A stretch of DNA of 54,192 nt from Selaginella moellendorffii. Taxonomy: Eukaryota > Streptophyta > Lycopodiopsida > Selaginellales > Selaginellaceae. This document shows positions 33,214-44,793 of this stretch, piece by piece. How positions within the stretch are numbered: the first letter of the stretch is position 1; each line of letters opens with the position of its first letter. A program made the position numbers and the translations under genes. The notes under the pieces are model-generated. The model saw only the letters and a list, made by a program, of their open reading frames with translations, was not told where the DNA came from and searched no databases. The stretch lies in assembly GCF_000143415.4 (NCBI RefSeq), contig NW_003314299.1, positions 476,315 to 530,506 of the forward strand, given 5' to 3'.

Positions 33214-34050
33214 TTAGACAAGCACGTTTGATTCCTCTGACAACAGCACGCAATGTAGCTCCGACCTCTCAAACTCCTTGAAGGATCGGTCACCAGTGAT
33301 GTAGAACACAAAGGCGGGCGGGGACTTGTCAAGGATGTACGTCACTGCTCCAAGAGGGAGGCAGAGCATGGAGACGTGTACCGCAGCAAGTGCTGCCACT
33401 AGCCAAGCGAAAAGAAAGCCGTAGCTTGGGTAAAGCGTCCAGGCCTTCCCGAGTACTGGGAGTGCCATGGCGAAGACTGAGACGGAGATACCTTCCCTGT
33501 CAAGCAAAGGGAAACTAAAGAATATCACAGCCGCATTGATCTAACACTGTCACACCTGTAATCGAATGTCTGCAGATATGGATCTACAACCGCTGAAACG
33601 CCTCCCGTGGAGCATCGAAACCAGCTAAAGCCGTTCTCCACAACGTGGAAAGCATCGGCCTCTTTCACCCGGGGACCAGTTGGTCCCCAAGTCTCGGCTG
33701 GTTGGAGCACGATATTAATCTTAGCACATCCACCAAGAACTTAAAGAACATCATCATAACTTCGCTCTACCTCTTTTTCCCGGCCTGGCGCATCATGTCT
33801 GGAAACTCGAAATCTTAACAAATAGCTCCTCCAATCCGGCCAAGCTCGGTCTTGATGGCAGGCAGAATGGGATCCCCTGGAGTTCCATACCACTCCACGA
33901 ATGGAAGCTTTTCTGTAGCTAAATCCAATGGAGCCATCGGGAAGAACGAGGTCGAAATAGTTCCCGACTCTTCCAGTGCTCGCGTCCTTGTACTCGTAAG
34001 TGATGCCAATGTAGGCGCCGTGCTGGGAAGCGATCTGTCCGGCTTTGATT
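33214..34050 (-). pseudogene. Lnt-like gene, 5'-deleted copy (U3)
   Basis: It contains exon 3, exon 2 and the last part of exon 1 up to the sequence around KAGQIASQHGAY. It then joins abruptly to the upstream region of the U4 Gly/Cys-rich gene. All membrane spans of the N-terminus and the catalytic Glu region are missing. The Cys382 motif region and the Lys region also carry small changes. Confidence 0.85.
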
Positions 34051-34192
34051 TGAATCAGTGCCACGTCGTGACACTTCATCAGAGTGTTCAAGAAACGCAA
34101 GACGTAACACTACAAACTTGCAATTGTCTATCCAATCTTTGAGGAATACGTGCATAAAATCTCGATCATACCTTTATCTTGCGCAATCCAAG

Positions 34193-34375
34193 ATGTGTTT
34201 CGGTTTCTCTCAATCCTCTAACAGGCGAAAGCAGAGGCGAAGGCGCCCGTCTGCAGCACCGGGCGCCTTCGTGAGTGGTGGCGGAGCTTGTGCTGGCACT
34301 GGCGGCGGAGGCTGTGGTGGCGGTGGCGGCGGTGGTGGTGGTGGTGGCTGCGGAGGCGGCGGTGGAGGCTGCTAA
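34193..34375 (+). CDS. Small Gly/Cys-rich protein, promoter-deleted copy (U4)
   Basis: The 60-aa protein begins MCFGFSQSSNRRKQRRRRPS and ends in a Gly/Cys tail. It is the U4 copy of 11453-11659. A deletion of about 100 bp with a TCG microhomology removes the CCAAT and TATA boxes found in U1, U2 and U5: ATCTCG is joined directly to ATCATACC. The frame is open, but transcription from its own promoter is doubtful. It follows the truncated U3 Lnt copy directly. Confidence 0.55.
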   Translation: MCFGFSQSSNRRKQRRRRPSAAPGAFVSGGGACAGTGGGGCGGGGGGGGGGGCGGGGGGC

Positions 34376-34692
34376 ATACTCTGTATGAGAAATAGCCATG
34401 CATATGAATGTTTGTAAATATACATATTCCTGGGTTTTCCAATTGAACTTGTTTGTTTTTCTACAGCCAAGGATTGAGCTGGCCACGATCTTAGCACTGT
34501 TTTGGAACTAGTAAGTAGAATCTCGTAGAATCTATTCAGCAATTCTATGTACTTCAGGTACTATAGTGATTCAAGTAAAATCCAAAAAAAAGGGAAACAT
34601 CCACTTACAATACAACGTTTTGAGCTCTCTTCTCTTGTCTGCTCTCGAGTAAAAGCTTTGATTCTTCTAGCTCTCTCTCGCCTCCTGTTTTC

Positions 34693-36176
34693 TTACAATT
34701 CGCGTCGGGTTCTCCTTTGGCGGGCGCCCTCGCCTTCCTTCTCAATCTTGTTGCCAGCCGCATCGTCCTCTGCCTTGTCCTTGGAATCGTCCGGGCTGGA
34801 GATGTCTTCCTTCTTGGACTTCTCTACAGTCACCTGTTGCCAGCCGCATCGTCCTCTGCCTGATCCTTGGAATCGTCCGGGCTGGAGATGTCTTCCTTCT
34901 TGGACTTCTCTACAGTCACCTGCGCAAGACAAACAACCATGACAATCCAAAACTCGCGCAACGGTATTGGCTAATTGTACCTTCGTCTTCTTGGGGGGCG
35001 ATTTCTTGCCACCAAAAAGAATCTTAAACAGCGTGACCGAAAAGAAAGTTAGAATACGAGACAAAGTCCATGTTCATGTGTTTTACTTACAAGAATCTTT
35101 TCCTTCTGTGACGCCAAAGCCGGGATGTCGGCAACCTTGCGCAGGTACTCAAACATCTTTGCCTGAAAAGATTCAAGGTCGTCACACACACACAAAAAAA
35201 AAAAGACGGACAAAAGAAAACAAAGGAAAAGTACCTGGATGCCGTCAGGACTAGGAGTCACTTCTTCAATTTTTTGCTTCTCCTTCTCAGCCTCGTACTT
35301 GGGCTTCCATTTCGTCTCCCTGTACTCTGCTGCCACAGCCTCGTCGGTCGCCACCAGGATGTTGTCAAAAAGAATGCCGTCCTGCATCGTCCAGATCTCG
35401 ATCCCTATCGCCGAGATCGGCTCTAGATCCGGCCTGTCCAACTCGAAGTACTCCGGGTTCGGTATTTGCTTCGGAGCCCAGATCCCCTTGTAAGCCGGGT
35501 TGTCGATCATCGGAGGATACCACTTCCCCTTGTAGTCCGGGTTCCTCTTCATGGGCCTCTTCCATTCTCCACACCCAGACGCTTCCTCACACTTTGGGTT
35601 GCTGATCTTCGGGGGCTCCCACTCGCCATCCTCCTCGTCGTCCCAGTCCGCGGGCTTGCTAGCTTCCGGATCGTCAACCTCGTCCGGCTCGTTGTCCAGC
35701 CAGTCATCGGGCTTGACCGCCTCCGCGTCCTCGATCTCCAGTGGAGCGTCCTCGTCCCAATCCTTGGGCTTGGTCGCTTCCGGATCGGGGATCTTCGCCC
35801 GCTCGTCCCAGTCCTGGGGCTTCTTGTCGTCGGGATCGGGGATGGTCTTGGGCGGGATCACGGCCGGCTCGAAGTCGCTCGAGAGGAGGTCGACGCTCTT
35901 CTCCTCCTTGCCGTCGACGAGGATCTTGAGCGTGTTGTTCGGGTAGATCACTGCTGTGTAGACGTGAGAGAGCTTGTCAGCCACTGGCGATGGCAGGTAC
36001 TTGAGGTGATGCTCGATGTGCTTGTCGGATTTGGGGCCCTTGTGCTTGTAGATGAAGTGCACCTTGTTGGTGGTGCCACATTTGTCCAGCCCAAACATGA
36101 TTGAGCAGGGGGATTCGTTGGGCGTCCATTGTAGGAGAAGGAACTTGAGATAGGCGATGCCACACTTTAATTCCTT
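34693..36176 (-). pseudogene. Calnexin, 5'-truncated copy, longest open frame (U4)
   Basis: The large exon is uninterrupted (starting [19 protein letters not shown] at 36098), with the full P domain including [11 protein letters not shown]. The next exon ([23 protein letters not shown]) is present. The membrane-span exon is half deleted near 35038, losing its splice acceptor. The last exon carries an 86-bp tandem duplication. As elsewhere, signal peptide and first lumenal exons are missing, so this cannot be a working calnexin. Confidence 0.88.
34751..34922. repeat. 86-bp tandem duplication in calnexin last exon (U4)
   Basis: The two copies (34751-34836, 34837-34922) differ at only a couple of bases (GCCTTGTCC against GCCTGATCC). 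The duplication includes the exon start, so a second AG|GTGAC acceptor is created 86 bp inside. Only use of the inner acceptor would keep the original reading frame. Confidence 0.9.
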
Positions 36177-36730
36177 CTGGAATTATAAAGATTGGGTTTA
36201 AACCTTAGTCAAATAGACAATCACATAAGTGGGGAGTTAAATTATGTTTTAAGTTAGTCAACTATGCTTATCCTTATTATACTCATCAAAAGGTTATGTG
36301 GTGAAAAACTTTAAGACAATATTAGATTTTGTATTTTCACACTAGATTATAACATTGGTATTAAAGCTTAATTTAATTCTCATGGCTGACAAATATAGAA
36401 GGAAAACCAAGGTTGGTAAACCTTAAGAGAAGTACCATGGTGACCAGAGGATAGCTTAAATATGATTGTAGATAATCATTCCTGAAGGATTGTTAAGCAT
36501 CAAATTAAGGTAATAAAATAGAAAAAAGGCTTATAAACAAAACCCTCCTTTGTAAAAAAAATGCATGCTTTAGGATTTTACTTTAGTCCCAAAAATTAAT
36601 CTTTAAAAAAATCACAAAAAGTTATTAAATATAAAATGACACTAGATTGCAAATTTAGATGCAAGAATAACAAAGTGTATATTTGACAAAATGATATGTT
36701 AAAGTTTAGTATTGTGGAGTTCACTATTGT
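36177..36730. other. Spacer between calnexin and PPR-B (U4)
   Basis: AT-rich and homologous to the spacers in U1 and U5. No gene is seen. Confidence 0.6.
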
Positions 36731-37427
36731 ATGTCTATGCAGGATCAAGAGATATGGACTTTGACACGACGATTTTTCGATAAAATGCCATACCAACAGC
36801 TAGTTTCTTGGAATGCCATGCTTGATGCTTATGCCCAAAACGGGTATATGGTAGAAGCAAGGGTCATGTTCAATGCAATGGTGGAGAAGGACGTAATTTC
36901 TTGGACTAGAATGCTTGCTGCCTATGGCCTTAGTGGCCAGAGTTCACTTGCAAGAAAAACTTTTGCCCAGATGCCAGGAAGGAATAAAGTATCTTGGGAT
37001 GCAATGCTCAGTGCATGTACCCAGGCAGGGGATTCGGTTTCTGTGTTTAAGTTGTTTCACACTGTGCAGATGGCCGGCATTTACAACCAAGTTGGATTTG
37101 TCTCCGCTCTCAATGCTCACGGCCAAGTTGGCAGTGTTAAATGTGCTAGAAGTTGCTTTGTTTCGATGGCTTTTGATTGTGGCATTCAGCCATGTCACCA
37201 GCATTACTCCTGCATGATCGATGGCTTGGCAAGAGCTGGTTACATTGACAATGCAAGAGAACTCATCGGAAACATGCCATTTGTTCCCACTTCTTTGGAT
37301 TGGCTGTGCCTTTTAGCTGCATGTTGGAGCCTCTGAGTGTGGAACCTGCGTATCTAAATGGGTGTCTGGACTTGCGAGCAGCAGAGCTATGTATCCTCTC
37401 CTGGCAAATGTATGGGCTTGGCATTGA
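36731..37427 (+). pseudogene. PPR-B, N-terminally truncated PPR copy (U4)
   Basis: Homologous to 14058-14753, with the CGA codon intact where U2 and U5 have TGA. The frame is open from MSMQDQEIWTLTRRFFDKMP to 37336, where a one-base insertion in the 'SLECG' region gives a stop (CTCTGA). This removes the last 30 or so residues of the E-like end. Confidence 0.7.
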
Positions 37428-38078
37428 CAGAATCTAAGGTAAAAAAAACAATGTTACCTGGATTATGTTGTCAATTTGCGAGAATTTAAGACTAGAAGTC
37501 AAACTCTTACCAACTGCGTTTCATGCTTTCAAATATGCTATATTGCACATTCTATGTGTCTACAACACCCAACATTCCAAGGATCTGAGCGTGGACCTCC
37601 TGGACCAAATCACCAGAGGCTTTCAGGGATCGCGAAGAACTTCAATCAGACAGATACCTTGGAAACCTAATTCTCTACTTTGAGACGTCTTTCTGGCATT
37701 TTGTTGAACAAATAGCAAGGCGGATCGCTTTTTGCCTGCTATTCTATGTGAACATTCTCAAAACTCTTAAAATCTGAATGTTTGATGCCTACTTGCTGCA
37801 ATGATAGCTACTAACGAAGCAAAGACATTGGCCACGATGCTCGCACGAAGCTCTTCGGAACGATGGAGATGGAAGGCGATGCGCCTTGGCACTGCATCGC
37901 CTTCTTTGAAATCCCTTTCCAACTCCGTGACACTCCAGCCGACTTGATCCAACGCCTTGCCTCCAAATCGTGCGGTGCTGCGGTGTCCGGCCTCAAGTCT
38001 CGGCATCTAAAAAAGTGTGATTCTCTCGCTTCACCAAACGGGCGATTAAGTCATGTCACCCATGTTTTGTACACTTGT
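37428..38078. other. Spacer between PPR-B and Lnt-like gene (U4)
   Basis: This is the most diverged copy of this spacer. On the minus strand 37767-38006 is open (79 codons) with FHLHRSEELRASIVAN. Related but broken stretches occur in the other units. I do not recognise the protein; it may be a remnant of a gene lost from the unit. Confidence 0.45.
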
Positions 38079-39694
38079 TTACAGATTGGGCTTCACAGGA
38101 ACCTTGACAAGCACGTTTGATTCCTCTGGCAATAGCACGCAACGTAGCTCCGACCTCTCAAACTCCTTGAAGGATCGGTCACCAGTGATGTAGAACACAA
38201 AGGCAGGCGGGGACTTGTCAAGGATGTACGTCACTGCTCTAAGAGGGAGGCAGAGCATGGAGACGTGTACCGCAGCGAGTGCTGCCACTAGCCAAGCGAA
38301 AAGAAAGCCGTAGCTTGGGTAAAGCGTCCAGGCCTTCCCGAGTATTGGGAGCGCCATGGTGAAGACCGAGTCGGAGATACCTTCCCTGCCAAAGAAACAG
38401 AAGAATATTAAAAAGCTTTGGTTGATCAAAACTGTCACACCTGTAATTGAATGTCTGGAGATATGGATCTACAACCGCTGAAACGCCTCCCGTGGAGCAT
38501 CGAAACCAACTAAAGCCATTCTCCACGACACAGAAAGCATCGGCCTCTTTCGCCCGGGGACCGCTTGCTCCCCAAGTCTCGGCTGGTTGGAGCATGATAT
38601 CAATCCTAAAAACATTCACCAGAAACTTAGAGAACACCATCATAACTGTGCTCTACCTCCTTTTCCCGGCCTGGCGCATCAGGTCTGGGAACTCGAAATC
38701 GTAACAAATAGCTCCTCCAATCTGCCCGAGCTCGGTCTTGATGGCAGGAAGAATGGGATCCCCTGGAGTTCCATACCACTCCATGAATGGAACCAAGTGG
38801 GATTTCCTGTAGCTAAATCCAATGGAGCCATCGGGAAGAACGAGGTCGAAATAGTTCCCGACGCTCGCGTCCTTGTACTCGTAAGTGATGCCAACGTAGG
38901 CGCCGTAGGAGCTTGCCCAGGACGCAAGAGACCGGCACTGTTTTCTTCATCGTGATGGCGATGTCCTTCTGGAAGAAATCCCCCGAGAAAATGGAGACCC
39001 TGGCGCTGCCGTAGAACAAGATCGAGAGAGCAATGGCTCCAAACGCCAGGGAGTGGCCGCCATGCAGCTGCGTAGCACGCTTCTTGTCGGATTTTTCCAT
39101 CTTGGAAAGATTCTCGTCGAGAACGGCCCTGTCGTGGAGAATCGCCGAGAACCACGCCATGAGGAATGCGATCCCATCGATCCCCCACACGCCGGCGCTC
39201 ATCACCAGCGGCAAGATTGTAACCTGGGAAACGGCCGGATGGAGGAAGGAGCCGACGCCGCCGAATCGATTCCACAACAACCACGCCGTGGTCCAGATCG
39301 ACGCGAATACCAGCGGCTGGGAGATTCTTGCTCGGTCAAAACGCTTCCTGTAGCCGATGCTTGCAAGAAATGGGAGGAGAAGAAACATCCACAGCGCCAG
39401 TGCCCAGATTATTCCCACAATTGGCACGCTGCTGGCCTTGGAGTTGTCCGGGCTCACCTTTCCCGGGAAGAATGCCAAGAATGCCAGGCTCGCGGCAGTG
39501 GTGTGGAGGATGAGCGCCAGGAGAATTGTGAGCGCCGCAGAGCTCCATGAGCAAGAATTGTGCGAAATCCCTGATTTGTGGAAGAAATGCAGGAGGAAAA
39601 ATGGTTGGAGCCAAGAACAAATTGCAACAGATTGGAAACCAGAGAAGAAAGTGCACGCCACCGAGAGAATGACTAACAGTGCCACCTTCCTCAT
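38079..39694 (-). pseudogene. Lnt-like gene, catalytic-Glu deletion (U4)
   Basis: The N-terminal part from MRKVALLVILSVACTFF (39694) is open through the membrane spans to SCVLGKLL. A deletion of about 190 bp at 38908 then removes the WSEAAVKLDL motif with Glu290 and shifts the frame. The Lys and Cys motifs survive downstream. The usual TAA stop is changed, and the frame reads ten codons further, to 38079. It is the second-best preserved copy but cannot be catalytic. Confidence 0.85.
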
Positions 39695-40877
39695 GTCTCT
39701 TGGTGCTTGTTTGAATGTAGGTGGTAATTTATATTCTTATTATATTCATCAAAAATTAAATAATTTGTAAGGTGAAAGGATTATACTATAAATATTTAGG
39801 GGATATACCTTAATCTAGCCGTTTTAATTTTTTAATCAGTGTTTAATACTATATCTTAAATATAAACCAAATGTCTAAAGTTAATTGAAATCTCTCAGAG
39901 GAAAAAAAAATTGTACTATTTCACTTTTTTATAATACAAGACTCTTATCCTTTTGCCTATATTTACATCTTCTTTCCCACTTGTATTTTTTGAATTATAA
40001 AATATTAAGACCATGAAATAATTATATTCATTTAAGCTGCCACTTAGAGGTCATTAATATTTGATATGGCCAAAAAGATAACTCACCATCATTTAAAGAA
40101 TTTTTTTGATTCTTAGATTATAAATCTTTTAATTTTTGTTTTGTTCCCATCAAGTTGCAAAAGTTTTTGGAAGCAATCTAAAAAAATATTATATTCAAAC
40201 AGTCTTAGAATAATTTAACCACACTAGTTGCATAAAATTTTTAACTTATTTATAGATTGTAAGTAGTAAAAATAAATGACTTGCATAAAAGTTTAAATAT
40301 AAAAAGAAAGAACCAATTGAATTTTTCTCTCTGTAGTTTCCAAGAAACACTAGGAAACCCTAAAGATTAGGGCAATGTGCTAGTGTGATTCATAGGATAT
40401 TTGGGATTAAATATTTTTGGGTTTGAATAATAGTGGGTTAGATAACTTCCTAGAAATTGGTTGAGTAGGGGAATTACACTATATGTTTAATTAACATCTA
40501 GTAAAAGAATGGCATTCTCAGGAAATTACTACTAAAACAATGATCAAATATAAAAGGAAAAAGTTTATGAATAAGAATGCACATATTTTTTCAATCAGTT
40601 AAAGATTTTAGGATATTATAGTGAAATATAAAAAAAAAAGCATATGAATAAAACATTTCATTTTCCAATTGATTAAGGATATTAGGCTTTTAAGTGATGG
40701 GATAACCACCTTTACCACTAACTTTCATATTTTAAAATATTCTACCATCTAATAATTAAATTCGTTTTGTATTTAAACCCTTTTTTAGTATATTCTCGTT
40801 TATTCTACTATTTAATTTACAAACAAATTATTCTTCTCATAATGAGTTTTTATTATTATCATTAAATATTATGGACT
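39695..40877. other. AT-rich spacer, U5
   Basis: Homologous to 7861-9078 and 18766-19948, with a short unit-specific patch at about 40325-40390. It lies between divergent Lnt-like and PPR-A copies. No gene is seen. Confidence 0.75.
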
Positions 40878-42667
40878 ATGAACAGAAACTCTAACATTCA
40901 TTTTATTCAATCCTGCAAAGTAAATCTCTCTTGCTTCATAAAGGCTTTGAATCTTAAAAGGAATCATCCACTTGCTGATGATTCCTTCCTCAGCAACAAA
41001 CTCATCCAGATGTTTGGCAAATATGGATGCCCACAAGAGGCACGCCAAATCTTTGATACCATCAAACACAAAGACTCCTTTTCGTGGGCTTTCATGTTTC
41101 AAGCTTACGCTCAAAACTCCCATCTTAAACATGCAAAAGAGATCTTCGACAAAATGCCGCAAAAGGATGTCTTTGCATGGACATCCATGCTCTTGGCATA
41201 TGCCCGAACTGGGCATGTTCTCAATGCCCAAAAAACATTTGATGAGATGCCGCAACACAGCCTTCTCTCATGGAACGCAATCCTGTCTGTCCACGCACAT
41301 AGCTGGGATCTAAAAAATTCCCAGAGGATTATCTCCGGAATGCCCGAGTATGATCTCGTGTCTTGGAATTCCATTCTTGCGGCATATGCCCGGAACGGGC
41401 ATGTAGAGGGAGCGAAACGTGTTTTCGATTCTATGGAGGCTCGTGACCTTGTGTCATGGACGACAATCTTGGTTGCCTTGTCGCAGGGCGGAGATTTGCA
41501 CGGAGCAAAGCTTTTGTTTGATGCAATGCCGCAGCACGATCTCGTCGCCTGGACCGCGATGCTTGGCGCGTACGCACTGAACGAGGATGTCGATTCGACA
41601 CAGAGGATTTTCCGCGAGATGCCTGAGATAGATCTCGTTTCGTGCAACACCGTGATGCGATGCTGCGTGATGCTAGACAATCAAAGCTTATATTTGACTC
41701 CATGCCGCAGAGAGCTCTCTCGTCGTGGACAACAATGCTCGCTGTTCTTGCCAAGAACAGCCCCGGGGAGGAAACCAAGAGCTTTTTCTATCAAATTCCG
41801 GAGCTTGATCTTACTTCCTGTACGATAATGCTGCTCTGACAACCCTCAGACTTGGAGCCTGTGAAGGCCACCTTTGATCAAATGCCGCAGCGAGACCTGT
41901 GCTCTTGGAACTCTGTTCTTTCGGTGTATGCCCAATCAGGGCATTGTGACTTTGCTCTTAGACTCTTTAACGAGATGCCCGAAATGGATATGGTTTCGTG
42001 GAACACAATGTTAAATGCGTTTGTTCTAACTAGCAAACTACGTGAAGCTGCTTTACTCTTTCATAGCATGCTAGAACGCAACGTTGTGACCTGGGATGCT
42101 TTAATATCTGCATTTTCCCGAGAAGGCCATATTGTATACGCAAGGAAACTTTTTGATACAGCCCCTGACAGAGACCAAATCTTGTGGAGCTCCATGATAG
42201 CTTCATATGCACAAGTAAGCACCACTGCCAGCAAGGCCTTTCATCTCTTCAACGAAATGCAGGCCGTCGATTCCCCAAACACATCGTGCTTCGCATCCAT
42301 CCTGGCCGCAAACAGCCACAAAGGCAGCTTTCAAGCGGGAAAGAGCTTCTTCGCTTCCATGGTTGTGGATCACGCCATTGAGCCCACAAGGCAGCACTAC
42401 AGTTGCATGGTAGATCTCTTGAGCCGAGCCGGCCACCTTCACGACGCCAAAGATCTAATCTTAAGCATGCCGTTCGTTCCCAGTGCTCTCGAGTGGACGT
42501 GCCTTCTCGGAGCATGCAAGAGCCACGAGGATTATAACAGTCTTAGACTGGGAGACGATGTAGTGAGATCTGTAATGGATGTAACCGACGCAACTCCCAA
42601 GACACCCTATGCTTTACTAGCGAACGTCTACACAAGCTCCCAAACAAAAAATCCACACTATATGTAA
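40878..42667 (+). pseudogene. PPR-A, E-type PPR protein, broken copy (U5)
   Basis: This is the longest PPR-A copy, from MNRNSNIHFIQSCK through about fifteen PPR motifs to the E-like end ('YALLANVYTSSQ') and stop at 42667. It has the full early repeat with 'DTIKHKD' and 'VEGAKRVFDSM'. A one-base deletion near 41665 and a TGA at 41837-41839, both shared with U1, break it. A 31-bp inversion (40918-40948) replaces 'SLYEAREIY' by 'VNLSCFIKA' without changing the frame. The second half (41852-42667) is open for 271 codons. There is no DYW domain. Confidence 0.85.
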
Positions 42668-42707
42668 AATCTAAGGACTTACTCTCTCCTGTACACATGA
42701 AGTCATT

Positions 42708-42917
42708 TTAATCACCTCCGCCACCGCCACCTCCTCCGCCACAGCCCCCACCGCCACAGCCTCCGCCACCACCACAGCCTCCTCCACCGTGGCCTCCACC
42801 GTGGTCACCACCAAAGCCTCCATTGTGGTGGTGGCCACTGCTAAACATTGCTCCCACGAAATCGGAGCGCCTTCTTGGCTTTTGCCTTTTTGGAGATGGA
42901 AAGAAACTGAAACACAT
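42708..42917 (-). CDS. Small Gly/Cys/His-rich protein (U5)
   Basis: The 69-aa protein begins MCFSFFPSPKRQKPRRRSDF, followed by GAMFSSGHHHNGG and a tail of GGH, GGGGC and Gly runs ending GGGD. It is the U5 copy of 10885-11085, with conserved N-terminus and variable tail. It sits head to head with the gene at 43285 and immediately downstream of PPR-A on the opposite strand. Function is unknown. Conservation of frame between two units supports it being a real gene. Confidence 0.6.
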   Translation of the reverse strand: MCFSFFPSPKRQKPRRRSDFVGAMFSSGHHHNGGFGGDHGGGHGGGGCGGGGGCGGGGCGGGGGGGGGD

Positions 42918-43284
42918 TTTGGATTGAGTGCTTGCAAGGGGGCATAATCTTCTGCTTGTATACAAGGCTAGAAGGCAATGTGAGACTTTGACTCAGAGGA
43001 AGCCACGAAGAAAGCAATGATAGCGCGTGGACCTGGAGAAGTTTATGCAATCAGTGCCACGTCGTGACACTTCATCAGAGTGTTCAAGAAACGCAAGACG
43101 TAACACTACAAACGTGCATTTGTCTATCCAATCTTTGAAGAATACGTGCATAAAATCTCGTCAAATTGCGCGTGAAGGAAGTTGCTTTGCTTGCTCCATA
43201 TGGGGCCAATCAGATGTTCTCCTGCCTACTATATAAGCGCAAGCCTCCTCGCATCGATCATACCTTTATCTTGCGCAATCCAAG
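42918..43284. promoter_or_regulatory. Shared intergenic promoter region of the divergent Gly/Cys-rich pair (U5)
   Basis: A CCAAT box lies at 43206-43210 and TATATAA at 43230-43236 for the plus gene. A TGTATACAAGC-like box stands upstream of the minus gene near 42955-42965, weaker than in U1. CCACGTCGTGACA is conserved near 43056. Confidence 0.55.
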
Positions 43285-43473
43285 ATGTGTTTCGGTTTCT
43301 CTCAATCCTCTAACAGGCGAAAGCAGAGGCGAAGGCGCCCGTCTGCAGCAACGGGCGCCTTCGTGAGTGGTGGCGGAGCTTGTGCTGGCACTGGCGGCGG
43401 AGGCTGTGGTGGCGGTGGCGGCGGTGGTGGTGGTGGTGGCTGCGGAGGAGGCGGCGGCGGCGGAGGCTGCTAA
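43285..43473 (+). CDS. Small Gly/Cys-rich protein (U5)
   Basis: The 62-aa protein begins MCFGFSQSSNRRKQRRRRPS, followed by 'AATGAFVSGGGACAGTGG' and a Gly-run tail with spaced Cys ending GGGGC. It is the U5 copy of 11453-11659, with promoter boxes intact. The four copies differ mainly by the number of Gly codons, as expected from slippage. Function is unknown. Confidence 0.65.
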   Translation: MCFGFSQSSNRRKQRRRRPSAATGAFVSGGGACAGTGGGGCGGGGGGGGGGGCGGGGGGGGC

Positions 43474-44793
43474 ATACTCTGTATGAGAAATAGATATGAA
43501 TGTTTGTAAATATGCATAATCTCAAACTTCCTCAAATAATACGTACAATTTGTTTGTTTTTTTTACAGTCAAGGATTGAGCTGGCCACGATCTTAGCACT
43601 GTTTTGGAACTAGTAAGTAGAATCTCGTAGAATCTATTCAGCAATTCTATGTACTTCAGGTACTATAGTGATTCATGTAAAATCCAAAAAAAAGGGAAAC
43701 ATCTACAATACAACGTTTTGAGCGCTCTTCTCTTGTCTTCTCTCGAGTAAAAGCTTTGATTCTTCTAGCTCTCTCTTGCCTCCTGTTTTCTTACGATTCG
43801 CGTCGGGTTCTCCTTTGACGGGCGCCCTCGCCTTCCTTCTCAATCTCGTTGCCACCCGCGTCGTCCTCCGCCTTGTCCTTGGAATCGTCCGGGTTGGAGA
43901 TGTCTTCCTTCTTGGACTTCTCTACAGTCACCTGAACCATGAGAATCCAAAACTAGCGCAACTCTATTGCTAATTGTACCTTCGTCTTGTTGGGGGGCGA
44001 TTTCTTGCCACCAAAAAGAATCTTAAACAGCGTGACCACCAAGATGAGCGGGATCAAAGCTATGGCGCTCAAAGAAATGGTTGGGAACTTCTCGGCCTTC
44101 TCCAGAAGATCCTGTGTGTCACAAACGAAAAGAAAGTAAGAATACGAGACAAAGTCCATGCTCATGTGTTTTACTTACAAGAATCTTTTCCTTCTGTGAC
44201 GCCAAAGTCGGGATGTCGGCAACCTTGCGCAGGTACTCAAACATCTTTGCCTGAAAAGATTCAAGGTCGTCACACACACACACAAGAAAGAAAACAAAAG
44301 ACAGACAAAAGAAGACAAAGGAAAAGTACCTGGATGCCGTCAGGACTCGGAGTCGCTTCTTCAATTTTTTGCTTCTCCCTCTCAGCCTCGTACTTGGGCT
44401 TCCATTTCGTCTCCCTGTACTCTGCTGCCACAGCCTCGTCGGTCGCCACCAGGATGTTGTCAAAAAGAATGCCGTCCTGCATCGTCCAGATCTCGATCCC
44501 TATCGCCGAGATCGGCTCTAGATCCGGCCTGTCCAACTCGAAGTACTCCGGGTTCGGTATTTGCTTCGGAGCCCAGATCCCCTTGTAAGCCGGGTTGTCG
44601 ATCACTTCGGAGGATACCACTTCCCCTTGTAGTCCGGGTTCCTCTTCATGGGCCTCTTCCATTCTCCACACCCAGACGCTTCCTCACACTTTGGGTTGCT
44701 GATCTTCGGGGGCTCCCACTCGCCATCCTCTTCGTCGTCCCAGTTCGCGGGCTTGCTAGCTTCCGGATCGTCAACCTCGTCCGGCTCGTTGTC

